From Dillenia suffruticosa (lineage: Eukaryota > Streptophyta > Magnoliopsida > Dilleniales > Dilleniaceae): a stretch of DNA of 64,000 nt. The stretch is from NCBI GenBank assembly GCA_033439265.1, contig JAVTVX010000009.1, forward strand, positions 8,521,109 to 8,585,108, read 5' to 3'. A program made the translations under genes and the position numbers. Shown here in pieces: positions 1 to 10,900 of this stretch. Positions within the stretch are counted from its first letter, which is position 1. Each line of letters starts with the position of its first letter. The notes beneath the pieces were generated by a model. It saw only the letters and a program-made list of their open reading frames with translations. It was not told the DNA's origin and did not search any database.

Positions 1-690
1 TATCCAAGTTAGTTGGATCTACTACATGAATCTGTCTTTTCTTTTCAATTCTATTGAAAATCATGTCACTTCTACTATTATGGTTTCATGTTTTATCATC
101 TCTCCTAGAGTGTTCTTAGGTCTTCCTCTTGGTCTTGATACACCTTCAACTTATTCAAACGTTGAACTACCACTAAATTCTATAGACATTAGCAGTAACA
201 ATAAAAGGCTCATCCCAACTCAACTCAACTACAGACCTAAGTCTTTATCCCAAGTTAGTTGGATCGGCTATATGATTCTGTCTTTTCTGTTCAGTTTTAT
301 TGAGAATCATGTCACTTCAACTATTACAGCATCATATTTTATCATCTCTCATAAGAGTATTCTTTGGTCTTCCTCTCGTTCTTGGTACAGCTTCAACTTG
401 TATTTTATCCCTTCTAATAAGAGCACTAAGTGGTTTCTTTTGAACATTTGCAAACCATTTTAATTTTTGTCATCTTATTGCTTTCTACAATTGGAGCAAC
501 CGCAAAGTTTGACCTAACATGAACATTCCAAATTCTATCTTTTCTTGTTACCATGCTAAACGACCTTGACGTTCTCATCTCTGCTACACTGATGTTTTGA
601 GGATATTGATTTTCAATAGCTCAACACTCTGTACCACAAAGCATTGTTAGTCTTATCACCTGGAATCCTTCCTATACATTTAAGACTTAA
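1..690 (-). mobile_element. RTE-type LINE 3' end, partly duplicated, in DENN intron 2
   Basis: Read on the minus strand, 600-690 gives a degenerate stretch containing MLCGTEC and AIENQYP. This is the conserved end of the reverse transcriptase of plant RTE-clade LINEs (family knowledge: YGTECWAxKxxH followed by AEMRMLRWM). Positions 240-470 give decayed counterparts of the terminal RWFGHVQRRP and RGRPKK motifs, followed by the typical 3' end in which DPTNLG is read. The same 3' end recurs about 246 bp further left (starting near 3 and near 247 on the plus strand), so the terminus is present twice in tandem. Several stops break the frame. The remnant lies downstream of DENN exon 2 on the same strand, so it sits in an intron. 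Confidence 0.7.
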
Positions 691-861
691 GGAGTTAGAT
701 AGTTATATAATTAAAATGTTATAATATCGCCTTTATTATTAGGTACCATAATATTCATGCGTATGCTATTTCATCGGCAAGACTTCAATAGCTATATGGA
801 GATACATCTTTACCAATTTCCAGAAACTAAGGAAGACACATTTTGAAGTAGCATACATTAC

Positions 862-1484
862 CAGTCAGAACAATAGGATAGCTTCGTGGGAAAGTTGAGG
901 CATCATTAGAATCAAACCCGGATGAATAGAACTCGACACCGGCTGGTAGAACACACTGCAATTCCACAGCATCACAACAAAGAAGAGGAAAATGAAGTCA
1001 AGCCCATCCATTGTTACTGAGACAACAAAATGCAAAGGTGTTGATTTCCTATCAAATAAGCAGCTTTTTCGAATTCAAGCACATCCCTCATCAATTTTCT
1101 TTTCTCCGTTTGTAATATAACCCCTCATTTTCAAAATTTCAGTTTGAAGGAATTGTCAACTTCGATTTCCCCTCCATCACTACAATACAACATGACCACA
1201 CTTACAAGTACTAAAAATTCGAATTTTCATAAACCAGACACAATTCAGACAGAAGCCGGAGACAAGAAAAGCAATGAAAACAAGCTGCAAAATTGAAGTG
1301 AAAAACTTACCGTAGGAAGCTGAGGAGGTGGAGGAGGGTAGAGAGAGTGATCGGTAGGAGGGTACTGATCAAGAAGCGAAGGCAAGTACAATTCGGAAGT
1401 TCCATGAAACCCTTTGTTGCCATCAAGTGTTCGAATCTCAGGTCCTATCCCACACACCACGAAGTACTCGAAGATCCGAGCCAT
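862..1484 (-). CDS. DENN-domain protein, 5' end (exons 1 and 2), runs off the left edge
   Basis: Exon 1 is 1311-1484 (58 codons, starts MARIFEYFVVCGIGPE and ends PPPPPQLPT at a GT donor). Exon 2 is 862-955 (starts CVLPAGVEFYSSGFD and ends SYPIVLT plus one base, donor GTAATG). The frame is continuous across the junction (phase 0), and the exon 2 acceptor is TGCAG. The sequence matches the N-terminal, upstream-DENN part of plant DENN (AEX-3) domain proteins, a family usually associated with Rab guanine-nucleotide exchange and membrane traffic. That role is family knowledge, not visible here. Only about 89 residues are in the window, so the core DENN domain itself is not seen. Intron 2 holds an RTE LINE remnant. 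No defect is visible in the two exons, so the gene may be functional. Confidence 0.9.
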
Positions 1485-1690
1485 TGAAGTGCTTCAATCA
1501 AATACCGCAGATCTAAAATTGAAATCCACAGTAATCACAATTGAATCTATTGGTCTTCATAGGTGTGTGTGTGTGCGAGAGAGAGAGAGAGAGGGGGGGG
1601 GGAGAATCGCTTGATTGTCAGATTCGATTTGATTTACGTTCTTTGAACTGTCGTATGATGGTTGAAAGGGGAACTGGATTTCTCGGGTTG
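1485..1690 (-). promoter_or_regulatory. 5' leader and proximal promoter of the DENN gene
   Basis: Immediately upstream of the DENN start codon is a short leader. On the gene's strand it carries a C-run, then (CT)n, then (CA)n, seen on the plus strand at 1563-1604 as GT, GA and G tracts. CT-rich leaders are common in plant genes. The transcription start cannot be placed from sequence alone. Confidence 0.45.
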
Positions 1691-3107
1691 TCAAACGGGG
1701 CGTCCCGATAGCAACTACGCTTTGACATGGGCGATTTGCCCTGCCGATTTCCTAATACACACGATCAGCAACGTGCCCAACAAATTAAAATTAGAATTAA
1801 TTTGAAATGAAATAAACTTTATAATTCAATTAAATGAACTCCTTGGTTAAAATTACAAATTAAAATATAAAATTCAATTGAATTTCTATGCTCAGATAAT
1901 AAAAATAAAATATATAATTTATTTTTTAATATTACTATTTATTTAATTACTTTTAAATTTTTCTCTCTTTAACAGTAATTATAATAAAATAGTTATTTAA
2001 AAGTAAAGCTAAGTGAATTTCACAAATTTTAGTAAAATTTATTTATAAATTTTCTCTTTTTGTTAGTTTAGAAATTTATGATTTTTGTGGAGTTGAAAAT
2101 AACCAAACTCTTTTCTTTGGGTAAAGCAATGTTTTAATGTTCACATATCTTATCATGATTTTTGGGGGATTGGAATTGATCATAGTCTTGTGTAGAAATG
2201 ATTTAAAGAATGATCGATTAGTTGGAGTTTTTTCTTTAATTATATCGATTTGTATTCAGAATTATATTTCGATTGATTCAATTTGAATACTTATCAGATC
2301 TATTTTAGAAAATAGTTTTTTTAATATAATTTTTTTTATTACCAAATTTTGAATTTAATACTTAATTGTGAGATTTAATATTTTTACCCATTAAACTGAT
2401 TATTTCTTAATTATTATTTTATTAGACCATTTAACCTCTCCCCCATCTCTCATCCCAGATTCCATCAACCCATGGGGCTATTCTAAAACTCATGCTCTAA
2501 TTTATACCAAATTTCATTTATCTATTAAAAATTTGAAATTCCTGAAAATATATATATATATATATATAAAAGACGTCTCATTTAAATAACCAATAGAGAA
2601 TTTACTTTTAACTCCCAAATCTCCACACATAGGAATCTTAAAGCCTTGACAATAATGTCATTTTTTGTAAGAATACCTGCACTTACCATTATCAGTGAAG
2701 ATTGATCACGTTTCTCACTCTTATAATCCATGTTTTGATTCACTATTAGAGCTCCAACCATGGATTTGAGGTCTTTAAAAGAGCTCATGAGCTTTCTATC
2801 CGTCATGATAAATCTTTCGGTTTATCTATTTAGGACTTCCCAAACATCCTACAACCCCTGTTCAACATCCAAAAATTAGTTGCTACCAACCCGCCTACTC
2901 TTTTCGTGCATGCCTCAAATCTATAAAAGAATCCAATTGACCAAAAACGAATACGTGGCGCTAAGTTTATTTAGTACAAAGGAGGGGTGTCCACCCTAAA
3001 GATAAAGAAACTACATTCTTTACCGAATACACTATGTTTATAATGAAATAGAGATGCTTGTATAGTAAAGACTACCGATAAATAGTTAATTTAGTGAGAA
3101 AAACATT

Positions 3108-4063
3108 AAGTCGTTTAATCAAAATTTAGATTCGAATATTGAAAATAGAAAAAATTATGTTGAGAGATCCCCATATAGAGGGTCGGATAATAACTCAAAT
3201 TAGATTAATCGCAATTTAATTCTGCATATTGATTGATCAACTATAAAAAAAAATATATTAGTTGGTCAAGTATTAAAAAAATTAAAGTAAAAACTCTTTT
3301 AAAAATTGGAAGATAGAGTTCTAATAGCCTTAGCACTCACCTTGATTAGAAGCAAATATTAAAAGCAAATAATAATAAACAAATAAAATAAATTAAAATA
3401 AAATAATGCATTAGATATGGTCTTGGTTGGGTATAGTTATAATTATGAATTTCATAATATTTGAATCGAATTAATCAGATAAAATCTGAATATCATTAAA
3501 AAAAATTGAACTTATGGGCGAATGTGCGCCTCGCGCTTCCGGTCTCGGCTCTTTGGCGTGACCGCCTCTTGTGGGCATGGGTGCTCCTAATGTACCTACT
3601 TTCTAGGCTCGAGTTGTTTTCAAGATCCTTTGATTCCCTCGGTCTATGAACTCAAACTTGTGACTTGATTCGATTTGAGTAGTTTCTTGTATTGTGCCAA
3701 TAATTCAAGCGCTTTATCACCATTGCTTCTTATTTGATGAGTCTAGAATGAGACTACAATAAGATGGGGTCTGAAACCCCAATTATATAATTGACGATGA
3801 GTACTACTTTTACATGAAGTTTTTTTTTTCTTTTTTATTTTACAGAGACTACTTTTACCAGAATTTTTTTTTCTTTTTTTATCGATGGTAAAAAAAAAGA
3901 AAAAAATTAATAAAAAAAAACTTCACGTAAAAGTAGTACTTATTGTCAAACGGTATCCAGAATATATTTCGAGTAATTCGATTCGAATGTTTGCGATAGC
4001 CTATTTAAAAGACGACACTCTCAATATAATTTTTTCTAATTTTGATTAAATGACTTGACACCC
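3108..4063. repeat. Imperfect long inverted repeat
   Basis: The segment at about 3108-3170 (AAGTCGTTTAATCAAAATTT, then an AGAAAAAATTATGTTGAGAG block) reappears in reverse complement at about 4013-4063. A block of roughly 20 bp is present only in the left copy. The two arms bracket about 850 bp and could be the ends of an old foldback or unclassified element. No target duplication was found. Confidence 0.45.
3791..3950. repeat. Hairpin-forming inverted repeat (MITE-like)
   Basis: The left arm at 3791-3829 and the right arm at 3912-3950 are near-perfect reverse complements, with core AGTACTACTTTTAC and an adjacent poly-T/poly-A tract. They are separated by about 80 bp that also contains complementary T-rich and A-rich runs. 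A transcript or single strand would fold into a stem of about 39 bp. No clear target duplication is visible, so a MITE origin is inference. Confidence 0.6.
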
Positions 4064-6374
4064 ATTTTTATATAAAGTGTTACACATATGTGAGAAATAC
4101 GATTTGAGGCCAATGTTAACTTGTGTGCGTATAGGCATTTGTATCAACGTTTGGTTGATTCAGTAGGAAGGACATTAAGACCCTTTAACCATATTCGGGT
4201 TTGATTTGGCATGGGAACAAAAAAAAATCACGTTGAGAAATCCTTCAAAAAAGAATATGACGACGAATCATCCAAATTGATCAAGATAAAGTCTCAAATA
4301 CCGAATCATGACCGAAATAAAAAAAAAAAAAAAAGTGGGCATGTGTATCCATATTGTTACACTAACCTGGTATTTGATTTATAGTAGACTAAGTAGTAGA
4401 ATAGCGAATGGCCCCTCTAATCATCTTCGATTTAATTTTTTTTTTAATGAGAGGAAGGGGAAGGCGGTGGACCCAATGCCCTCCAATTTGGAGGAGATCA
4501 AAGGGAATGAGCTAAGATTTGAGTAGAATTTTGGATATTCATCCTCATATGTCTCATTCCTCTTTAAAATGAACATGGAAAATAAATTCTATCTCCGCCT
4601 CCATCATTCCAAACAAGTGGGGGTTTTGGACGTAAGATAACTCGCCTCCCTTCAAATATGTTAGTCTCTGGTGAGGAATCATGAACGTGAATTCTCACTA
4701 GTGTTGGCATTCACAAATCTTCCATTGAGAATCGGTGCCCTAATCATTACATGTTACCATTCCTCTTGTGTTCTGCTCTTAATTTTCATCCTGCTTTGTC
4801 TTTTTATATACTTTGTGCTACTTAACAAAAATTTCACACTTGGATATTAAAAAAAACAAAGGGGAAAGAAAAAGGTGATTGTCGACTCTACTTTGTGCTG
4901 TTTAAAAGTTGGTGGGTTGAGAAAGGATATACCGATGGAAACGTTTTTTTGGTATCATAGTTAGGCTACCAATGTAATATTCAAAATTTTATTTCGATTA
5001 ATCTGAGTCGACTGTTTATAGAGTATAATTGAGGGGATAGGTCTCCCAACGCTGATTTTTCTGTTCTCATGGGGGAATCAAACTCCCGACCATAATTAAG
5101 AGTCGTCAGTTTCTGAATCAACTGATCCATCAAACGTTAATATATCGATGAAAATGTTGTTTTCCAACGCATAGGTCTAGCATTAAACTAAATAAGTACT
5201 TTTTTTTGGATTTAAGTATATAGCTAACATTCAATTATAAATGCTCAACATTATTCTTTTAATGATAAAAATTTATTACATTTAATTTTGAAAAAATTAA
5301 GAACTAAAATGGTTTTGAAAAATAGCACGGTATTATCTCCCGAAAATGGATTTAATAGAACTCTATTAAAAATAAGTACAATCAGATTTATTAAAATTCT
5401 TAACGTTTCAATATATAATGATCCGAGAAACTGTTTATTTAAATATAAATAAGAAATACCGTAAAAATGGATTTAACAAAATTAAGTATAATCAGATTTG
5501 TTAAGATTCTCAACATTTCAAGGTGTAATGATATGTGAGAAATTGTTTATTTAAACGTAAACAAGAAATATTTCTTTCTATAAATAGGACAATAAACCGA
5601 AATTTGTGACTTATCATTAGGTGAAAGAGTTGGATGGACTTAGGCATCTTTATTTATATTATCTCGACAAAAATATTAGGTTTGGATATCATGACAGACC
5701 CAACTTGATCCTAAATATTACTATCAATTATATATATTTATCGATTAATAAACAAATAGATCTCTATATTATGATTGATGATCCCCCATTCACTTATCAC
5801 TTCTTAGTTGTTTACGATAATATTTTGGACCTATTAATGATCCCTCCCCCCATTCATGATAACCCCCGGCTGGCCCCAATCAGGAAGGATTTTTGATTTA
5901 GCATTCCTTAATATTATAAGTTCATTGTTTTTGCTAATCTATTCTATGGATTCTTTGTTTCTCTTTTTTTTTTTGGTACAAAAATTTGAACATGATCATT
6001 ACGTTAGGAAATGGAAGTTTGTACTACTAACTGTCCCCTCAGGGACTTTGTTTCTCTATATTGAAAGGTTGTTTTTTTTTATTATTAAAGCAATTCCTCT
6101 CAAATGTCGCATAATGTCTCTTAAATATCATGTTTTATGGATAATAAAATGGTCAATGCTTTATGTATTGTCACTATAAAATAAATGACTTATTCAGACG
6201 GACGAAAACCGTCCGGTAAATCAACTAAAACCGTTGGCAGGTCCTTCTCCAACGGATAGGATTCTAATTGGCTATATATCAGTCGGGATAGGTTTATACC
6301 GTCAATCGTAATTACCGTTTAAGTATGTCATATTTATAGTGACGGTCAGAAAGTATAGGTAAAATTACGCTAAG

Positions 6375-6800
6375 TATGGATAAAAATTACTATATTTTAT
6401 CATCAGTTACCATTCGGTTATTACTTGGTTACTATTTGGTTACTACTCAGTTATTACTTGATTTTGATTACCACTCGGTTACAACTCGGTTATTATCACT
6501 CGGTTAGCACAAATATTATTTTTTATCGTTAGTTACTACATAACTATTAAGAAATGTAACTGTCATTTAGAAACGGTTATTTATATGTTAGAAAATGTTA
6601 TAACTTTTATCGTCGGTTACCACTCGATTACTATTCAGTTACCACAATTGTTACCTTTTATCGTCGGTTAGTCATTTATGGTCAGTTAGTACATATGTTC
6701 ATATGTTATATCGGTTAATGTAGTCATTTATCCGTTAGCAAATGTCATTATTTCGTCAGTTGTCATATATTGTACGATTACCACACATGCTGACATTTTA
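6375..6800. repeat. Left subterminal repeat array of CACTA-2
   Basis: Short degenerate direct repeats of the type CGGTTAC / TTGGTTACTA / CTCGGTTATTA run irregularly through this stretch. Arrays of short repeats next to the ends are where CACTA transposition proteins bind in characterised elements. The binding role here is inference. The region just before it (6190-6240) also has an ACGG/CCGT-containing small palindrome. Confidence 0.55.
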
Positions 6801-7234
6801 GGAAATGTTATAAACTATAAAATAAAGAAATTACTAAAATAATATAATATCTTGTATTATTGATAATGATTGATACATTAATATAATAAGAAAAAAAAAT
6901 ATTACATATAAAATAACTATATACCTTCTCTTCTCTTCTCTTCAGCATATCTTCTACCCCAAAAATGTTTGAGTCGCAGTTCATATCAATCTATTCATAA
7001 AAAGTGTTTTAAAAAAATATTATATTTTTTGGATGACGTATGTTAATCCATTCATAAAAATAAAAATTGTCATAAATAAAAATATTACCGTTTAGATTCA
7101 GTCACGCAGAGATAATGATTGTTGGTTGGGAGCTAAAAATACAAATAATTTGGATTATTATTAAAAAAAAATAAAATTGAAATTAGTAATATTGTGTGAA
7201 AACAAAAAAATAACATTCGTACTTAAATCTGAAC

Positions 7235-10085
7235 TAAACTAGATGATTGGGTTTCTTCAAAGTCAAGTTGCTCTGGGATGGTTGTGATTTTTCAAAAATA
7301 CTTATCTTTCGTTTAATTCATTCAAAATGATCACAAAATGTGAAAATTTAAAATATTTCAAAACATAATATAATCCAAATTTTATTTTAAAAACAATATG
7401 TGATTATCTGCTTCACGAAGATTTTGGTTGATTCACAAGCAAGAGCTTTGAGCGGAGATGAGAGATTTTGAGGAGAGAAAGGGAAAGAGGGTTTAGAGGG
7501 AATGATTTATAGAATATTTGGTTTATTTTACCGCCTAAATAAATTTTCAAAAAGCCCATCAATTTTTCCGCTTTTTTTTTTTTAACTTTTTTACCGCCTT
7601 TAGATCATCAAGTTTTTACTTGCTTAGAGTTTAATTTCATCTTAATCTACCGCTCTTTTTTTTATTATATCATCATAAATTTTGTATTTTCATTTGTATT
7701 TTTGTTTCTATTACCAACTATTACTGTAATATTACAATATTGTTATTATGTTATGTTATAATATTAATACTAAATTACATTAAAAACCTTTAATTTTATA
7801 TTATTATATTATTTAAATTAATAATATTAATTATACAATTATTTTACATAATTCATTTTAAAAATTTTTTATATATTAATTATAGTATTATTAATTGAAA
7901 GGCCGGTACTCGCCCCATGACGCATGCCTACACGGACGCCTGCGCAGCATGCATGGTAGCCCATACAAATGTGTGAGTGGGCGCCCGCATGGCATGAGTG
8001 GCATATGCCCCTGCATAGGGCAACAGCGCATGCAAGCGCCTGAGCGAGCGGCCGGCCATGCCAACGCGGGCGCCCTAGCATGGGGCATGCATACATGGAA
8101 GCGCCCTAGCATGGGGCATGCACTCATGGAAGCGCCCGTGCAAATTAGTATATTATTAAATTAGTAATTTATATATTATTATTTTAAATTATTAATATTA
8201 TTATTTAAAAATTATAATAATATTTAATCAATCAAACAATTCTCACAAAAATTAGGCGGTAAATTTTGTTAAAATTCCAAAAACATTTTACATTTTGGTA
8301 TCAATCAACCGCCAAAATTTTTTATTTGTTTTTTGTTTCAACCGCGAAAAATTTAATTTTGTCGCCAAATTATCATGTTACTTACTTACTATATGTCTAT
8401 TTATCTTTTTTTTTCTTTTTTACTCTCTTTGTTTGTTTCTATTTAAACAAAAATAATTTAAAACAATTATTAAATTAAATTGATTTTGTGTTAGAAAAAT
8501 CAAACCACCTTACCATCAAATTCAAATAAAATTCATTAAAATTTATTATCTCATTATGGTTAGAAGATGATATGATAGTTTTAATAAAATTAATCAAACC
8601 GCTTGAAAAATAAAATTTATTGTGGTTTGACAAAATTGAGACGAAATTTTTGGATTATTTTATTGTCAAATTTTGTTAAACTATTTGTAGGATTAACGGG
8701 ATGAACCAAGAGGTATTACCTAAACATCAATTGCGTTTTTCTAAAATTGGTTACTTTAATCATTGAAGTAAATTAAATCTGGTATTGAGTATCTATCCAA
8801 GAATAATATTACTAGTGCAATATAAATTTTATCTTCGCCCCTAGCAACATTAACTTTGTCTTGGTGCCTAAATGTCAATAATGGTAATTGAACAATTGAG
8901 CAAATATTTGTTCTATCTTATTATATCACTTGTTAGTGGGTGAGATGAATATTGTTAGTGGATAGTACAACTAATAAACACGATATTGCTAGTTGTTGGT
9001 GAGTGGTACAACGTTCTTAAATTTATTATTACATAATTTGATATTATTTTTTTAAATATTATTCTTAAAAGAGATGACAAATACTATACATACATACTAT
9101 TCAATACATATTACTCAATAGTGACTCAATTGCGAGTGTAAGTATATACTGTCATATATATATATATATATTAATATTAAACTCTATTAAACTCTAATAT
9201 TCTATATACTGTTTTATATGAAATGAATGTAATATGTTCGAAAAACAAATCAATCATGATTGAAACTTATAGTAAATCATAGTAAAGACTTTATTATGTG
9301 GTTTATTCATCATGTAATAAATGGGTATAATGATATTAACAAATGGAAACAGTATAATTGGTATTTTGATAAGAAAATTTAAGTAAAAACTAGATTTAAT
9401 CATTTGTTTAATTAGATTAATTTGACAAGACAAACCGCGAATACTCTACTATTTATAAGGAGTTGTAAGAGTATAGATATGAAAAAGTTAACAAATTCTA
9501 AAAATTAATTCTAAAAATTATATTGCATGAAAACCATAGAGAAATGGAGGCAATGAGTATAATAATATAGTGACTAAGAAAAAAGAAAGAAAAAAAGGGT
9601 AAAAAATTGTGAAATGTAGTAACTAGTTAGTAAATAGTTAGTAGATACTTCATAAGTAAGTAATAAAAATCACAAGGCGGTATTAATTAAAAGTATAAAA
9701 AAATTGTAAGAAATTAAAAAACACGGTAATGAAAAAAGAGGCGGGAGAAAAAGTGCGAAAAGCAAGATTTTAAAAATTTGTTTGTGAAAATGATATATAA
9801 TAAATTCAATTTAGGCGAAACCTCTAATTCAAAATTTCTTCATCCTTCCCTTCAAAGTTCTTCTCCCCTAACTCATTTAAATCTCTCACTGATACTTTAC
9901 AAAATTTTATCTGCCATCAAAGTTTCTCCATCATTCCCTTGAAAGTTCTTCTTCCCTAACTCATTTAAATCTCTCACTCACACTTTGTAAAGTTTTATTT
10001 TGGATATTTGAAAAAACAACGGATAAACATTATTCGAAAAATCACAACTACTCCAAGTTCAGTCGAACAAACTCAATCATCCAAC
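7235..10085. repeat. Long imperfect inverted repeat inside CACTA-2
   Basis: The plus-strand text beginning GATGATTGGGTTTCTTC at about 7239, including GGTTGTGATTTTTC, reappears in reverse complement at about 10015-10075 (GATGATTGAGTTTGTTCG and GTTGTGATTTTTC). Pyrimidine/purine-rich stretches follow on both arms (7440-7500 versus 9830-10000), and both continue into GCGGTAA/CCGCC-bearing DNA. The right arm is itself partly duplicated: CCTAACTCATTTAAATCTC occurs near 9868 and again near 9957. The arms bracket GC island 1. This could be a second nested foldback element or an inverted internal duplication. Confidence 0.5.
7895..8145. repeat. GC island 1 (CATG/GCGCCC-rich)
   Basis: About 250 bp of strongly GC-rich sequence is set abruptly in DNA that is nearly pure A/T. 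It is dominated by CATG, GCATGC, GCGCCC and GGCCGG words. At the right end a 31-bp unit starting AAGCGCCCTAGCATGGGGC is repeated twice and begins a third time. Open frames on both strands are by-products of the missing A/T-rich stop codons and show no family resemblance. The vocabulary matches the islands at 10585, 16312 and 17110. Confidence 0.6.
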
Positions 10086-10580
10086 ATATTACCCAGATTT
10101 TAAAAAATAAACATATTATTTTTACTTTAATTTGAGATTTAATATTAAAATAGAAAATTTTCAAAAAATTGGCGCAGAAAATGAAAAAGTTTGTGAAAAC
10201 TTATTTTCAAAATTTGTTTATGAAAATAGAGAGAGATTATTACAGTGGAAGTGCAAAAATTTTGTAAAAAATTTGAAAATATTTTGGAAGACAAATAATA
10301 TAATAATTATATTATTATAAATTATATTATAAATTTACCAATTTAGATCAAATTATCGAGCTAATGTACTTTTTCATAATATAATATTTGTATAATAATC
10401 ATTTAATTATTATTAATATTATAGTATATAACTTAATTAATTATTTTAGATGTGAAATAATATTTCAAGCGGTGCCAATATTAATAATTTTAAATAATTA
10501 GATTCTCTAAACTGTAAATAATTTTCTTAATTTTTATCATTATTAATTTAAATAAAATTAATAATAATTTAAACAATTAA
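8150..10580. other. AT-rich interior of CACTA-2 without a gene
   Basis: This is very AT-rich DNA with scattered GGCGGTAA/TTACCGCC words, a TA microsatellite near 9157-9170 and the right arm of the inverted repeat (9830-10085). The only longer frame (about 10132-10320) is Lys/Asn/Phe-rich, as expected from base composition. No gene is supported. Confidence 0.55.
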
Positions 10581-10584
10581 AATA

Positions 10585-10900
10585 TTGCTTGCCTGTATCG
10601 TGCTAGGCTGCTATAGGCACCTGCCTCTGCTCGCATGGGTGCCCGCATAGGCAGGCGCTACGCTCATGCGAGTGCCCGCGTAGCTACGCGCATGCGGGTG
10701 CCCGCACTAGCGCCTATCCATGCTCGTGCGGGCGCCCCGTGCAAGCATCGCCCGTGCGGGTGCTTGCCCTTGCTCGCACTGGCGCACACGTAGGCGGGCA
10801 CTGCGCACAGTCAGGCATGCATGCGAGCGCCCCCACTGGTGCCTGCCCATGCTCGCTCAGACGCCTGCCCATGCTAGCGTGGATGCCCGCATGGGCAGGC
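10585..10900. repeat. GC island 2, left part (split by gypsy-1)
   Basis: This is a GC-rich stretch of imperfect repeats around GCGGGTGCCCGCA, CATGCTCGC and GGCAGGCGC. It ends at the 5-bp target duplication CAGGC (10896-10900) of the nested gypsy element. Its continuation is at 16312-16492, so before the insertion this was one island of about 0.5 kb. Confidence 0.65.

Larger units (their letters stand above)
1690..6168. other. AT-rich intergenic DNA without a recognisable gene
   Basis: This stretch of about 4.5 kb is low in GC and has only short frames with no family resemblance. It contains A/T runs, short TA microsatellites (about 2549-2568), and two foldback structures listed separately (3108-4063 and 3791-3950). 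The short minus frame near 2582-2806 was examined and not recognised. I see no RNA gene. Confidence 0.6.

Noticed and set aside
26..463. 145-codon plus-strand frame at the left edge
   Set aside because: It is antisense to the RTE LINE 3' end; the internal repetition reflects the duplicated LINE terminus, not a protein.
2582..2806. 74-codon minus-strand frame
   Set aside because: Matches no family I know and has no splice or promoter context.
7869..8164. Several overlapping frames on both strands
   Set aside because: They are produced by GC-rich, stop-poor repetitive DNA (GC island 1) and have no family resemblance.
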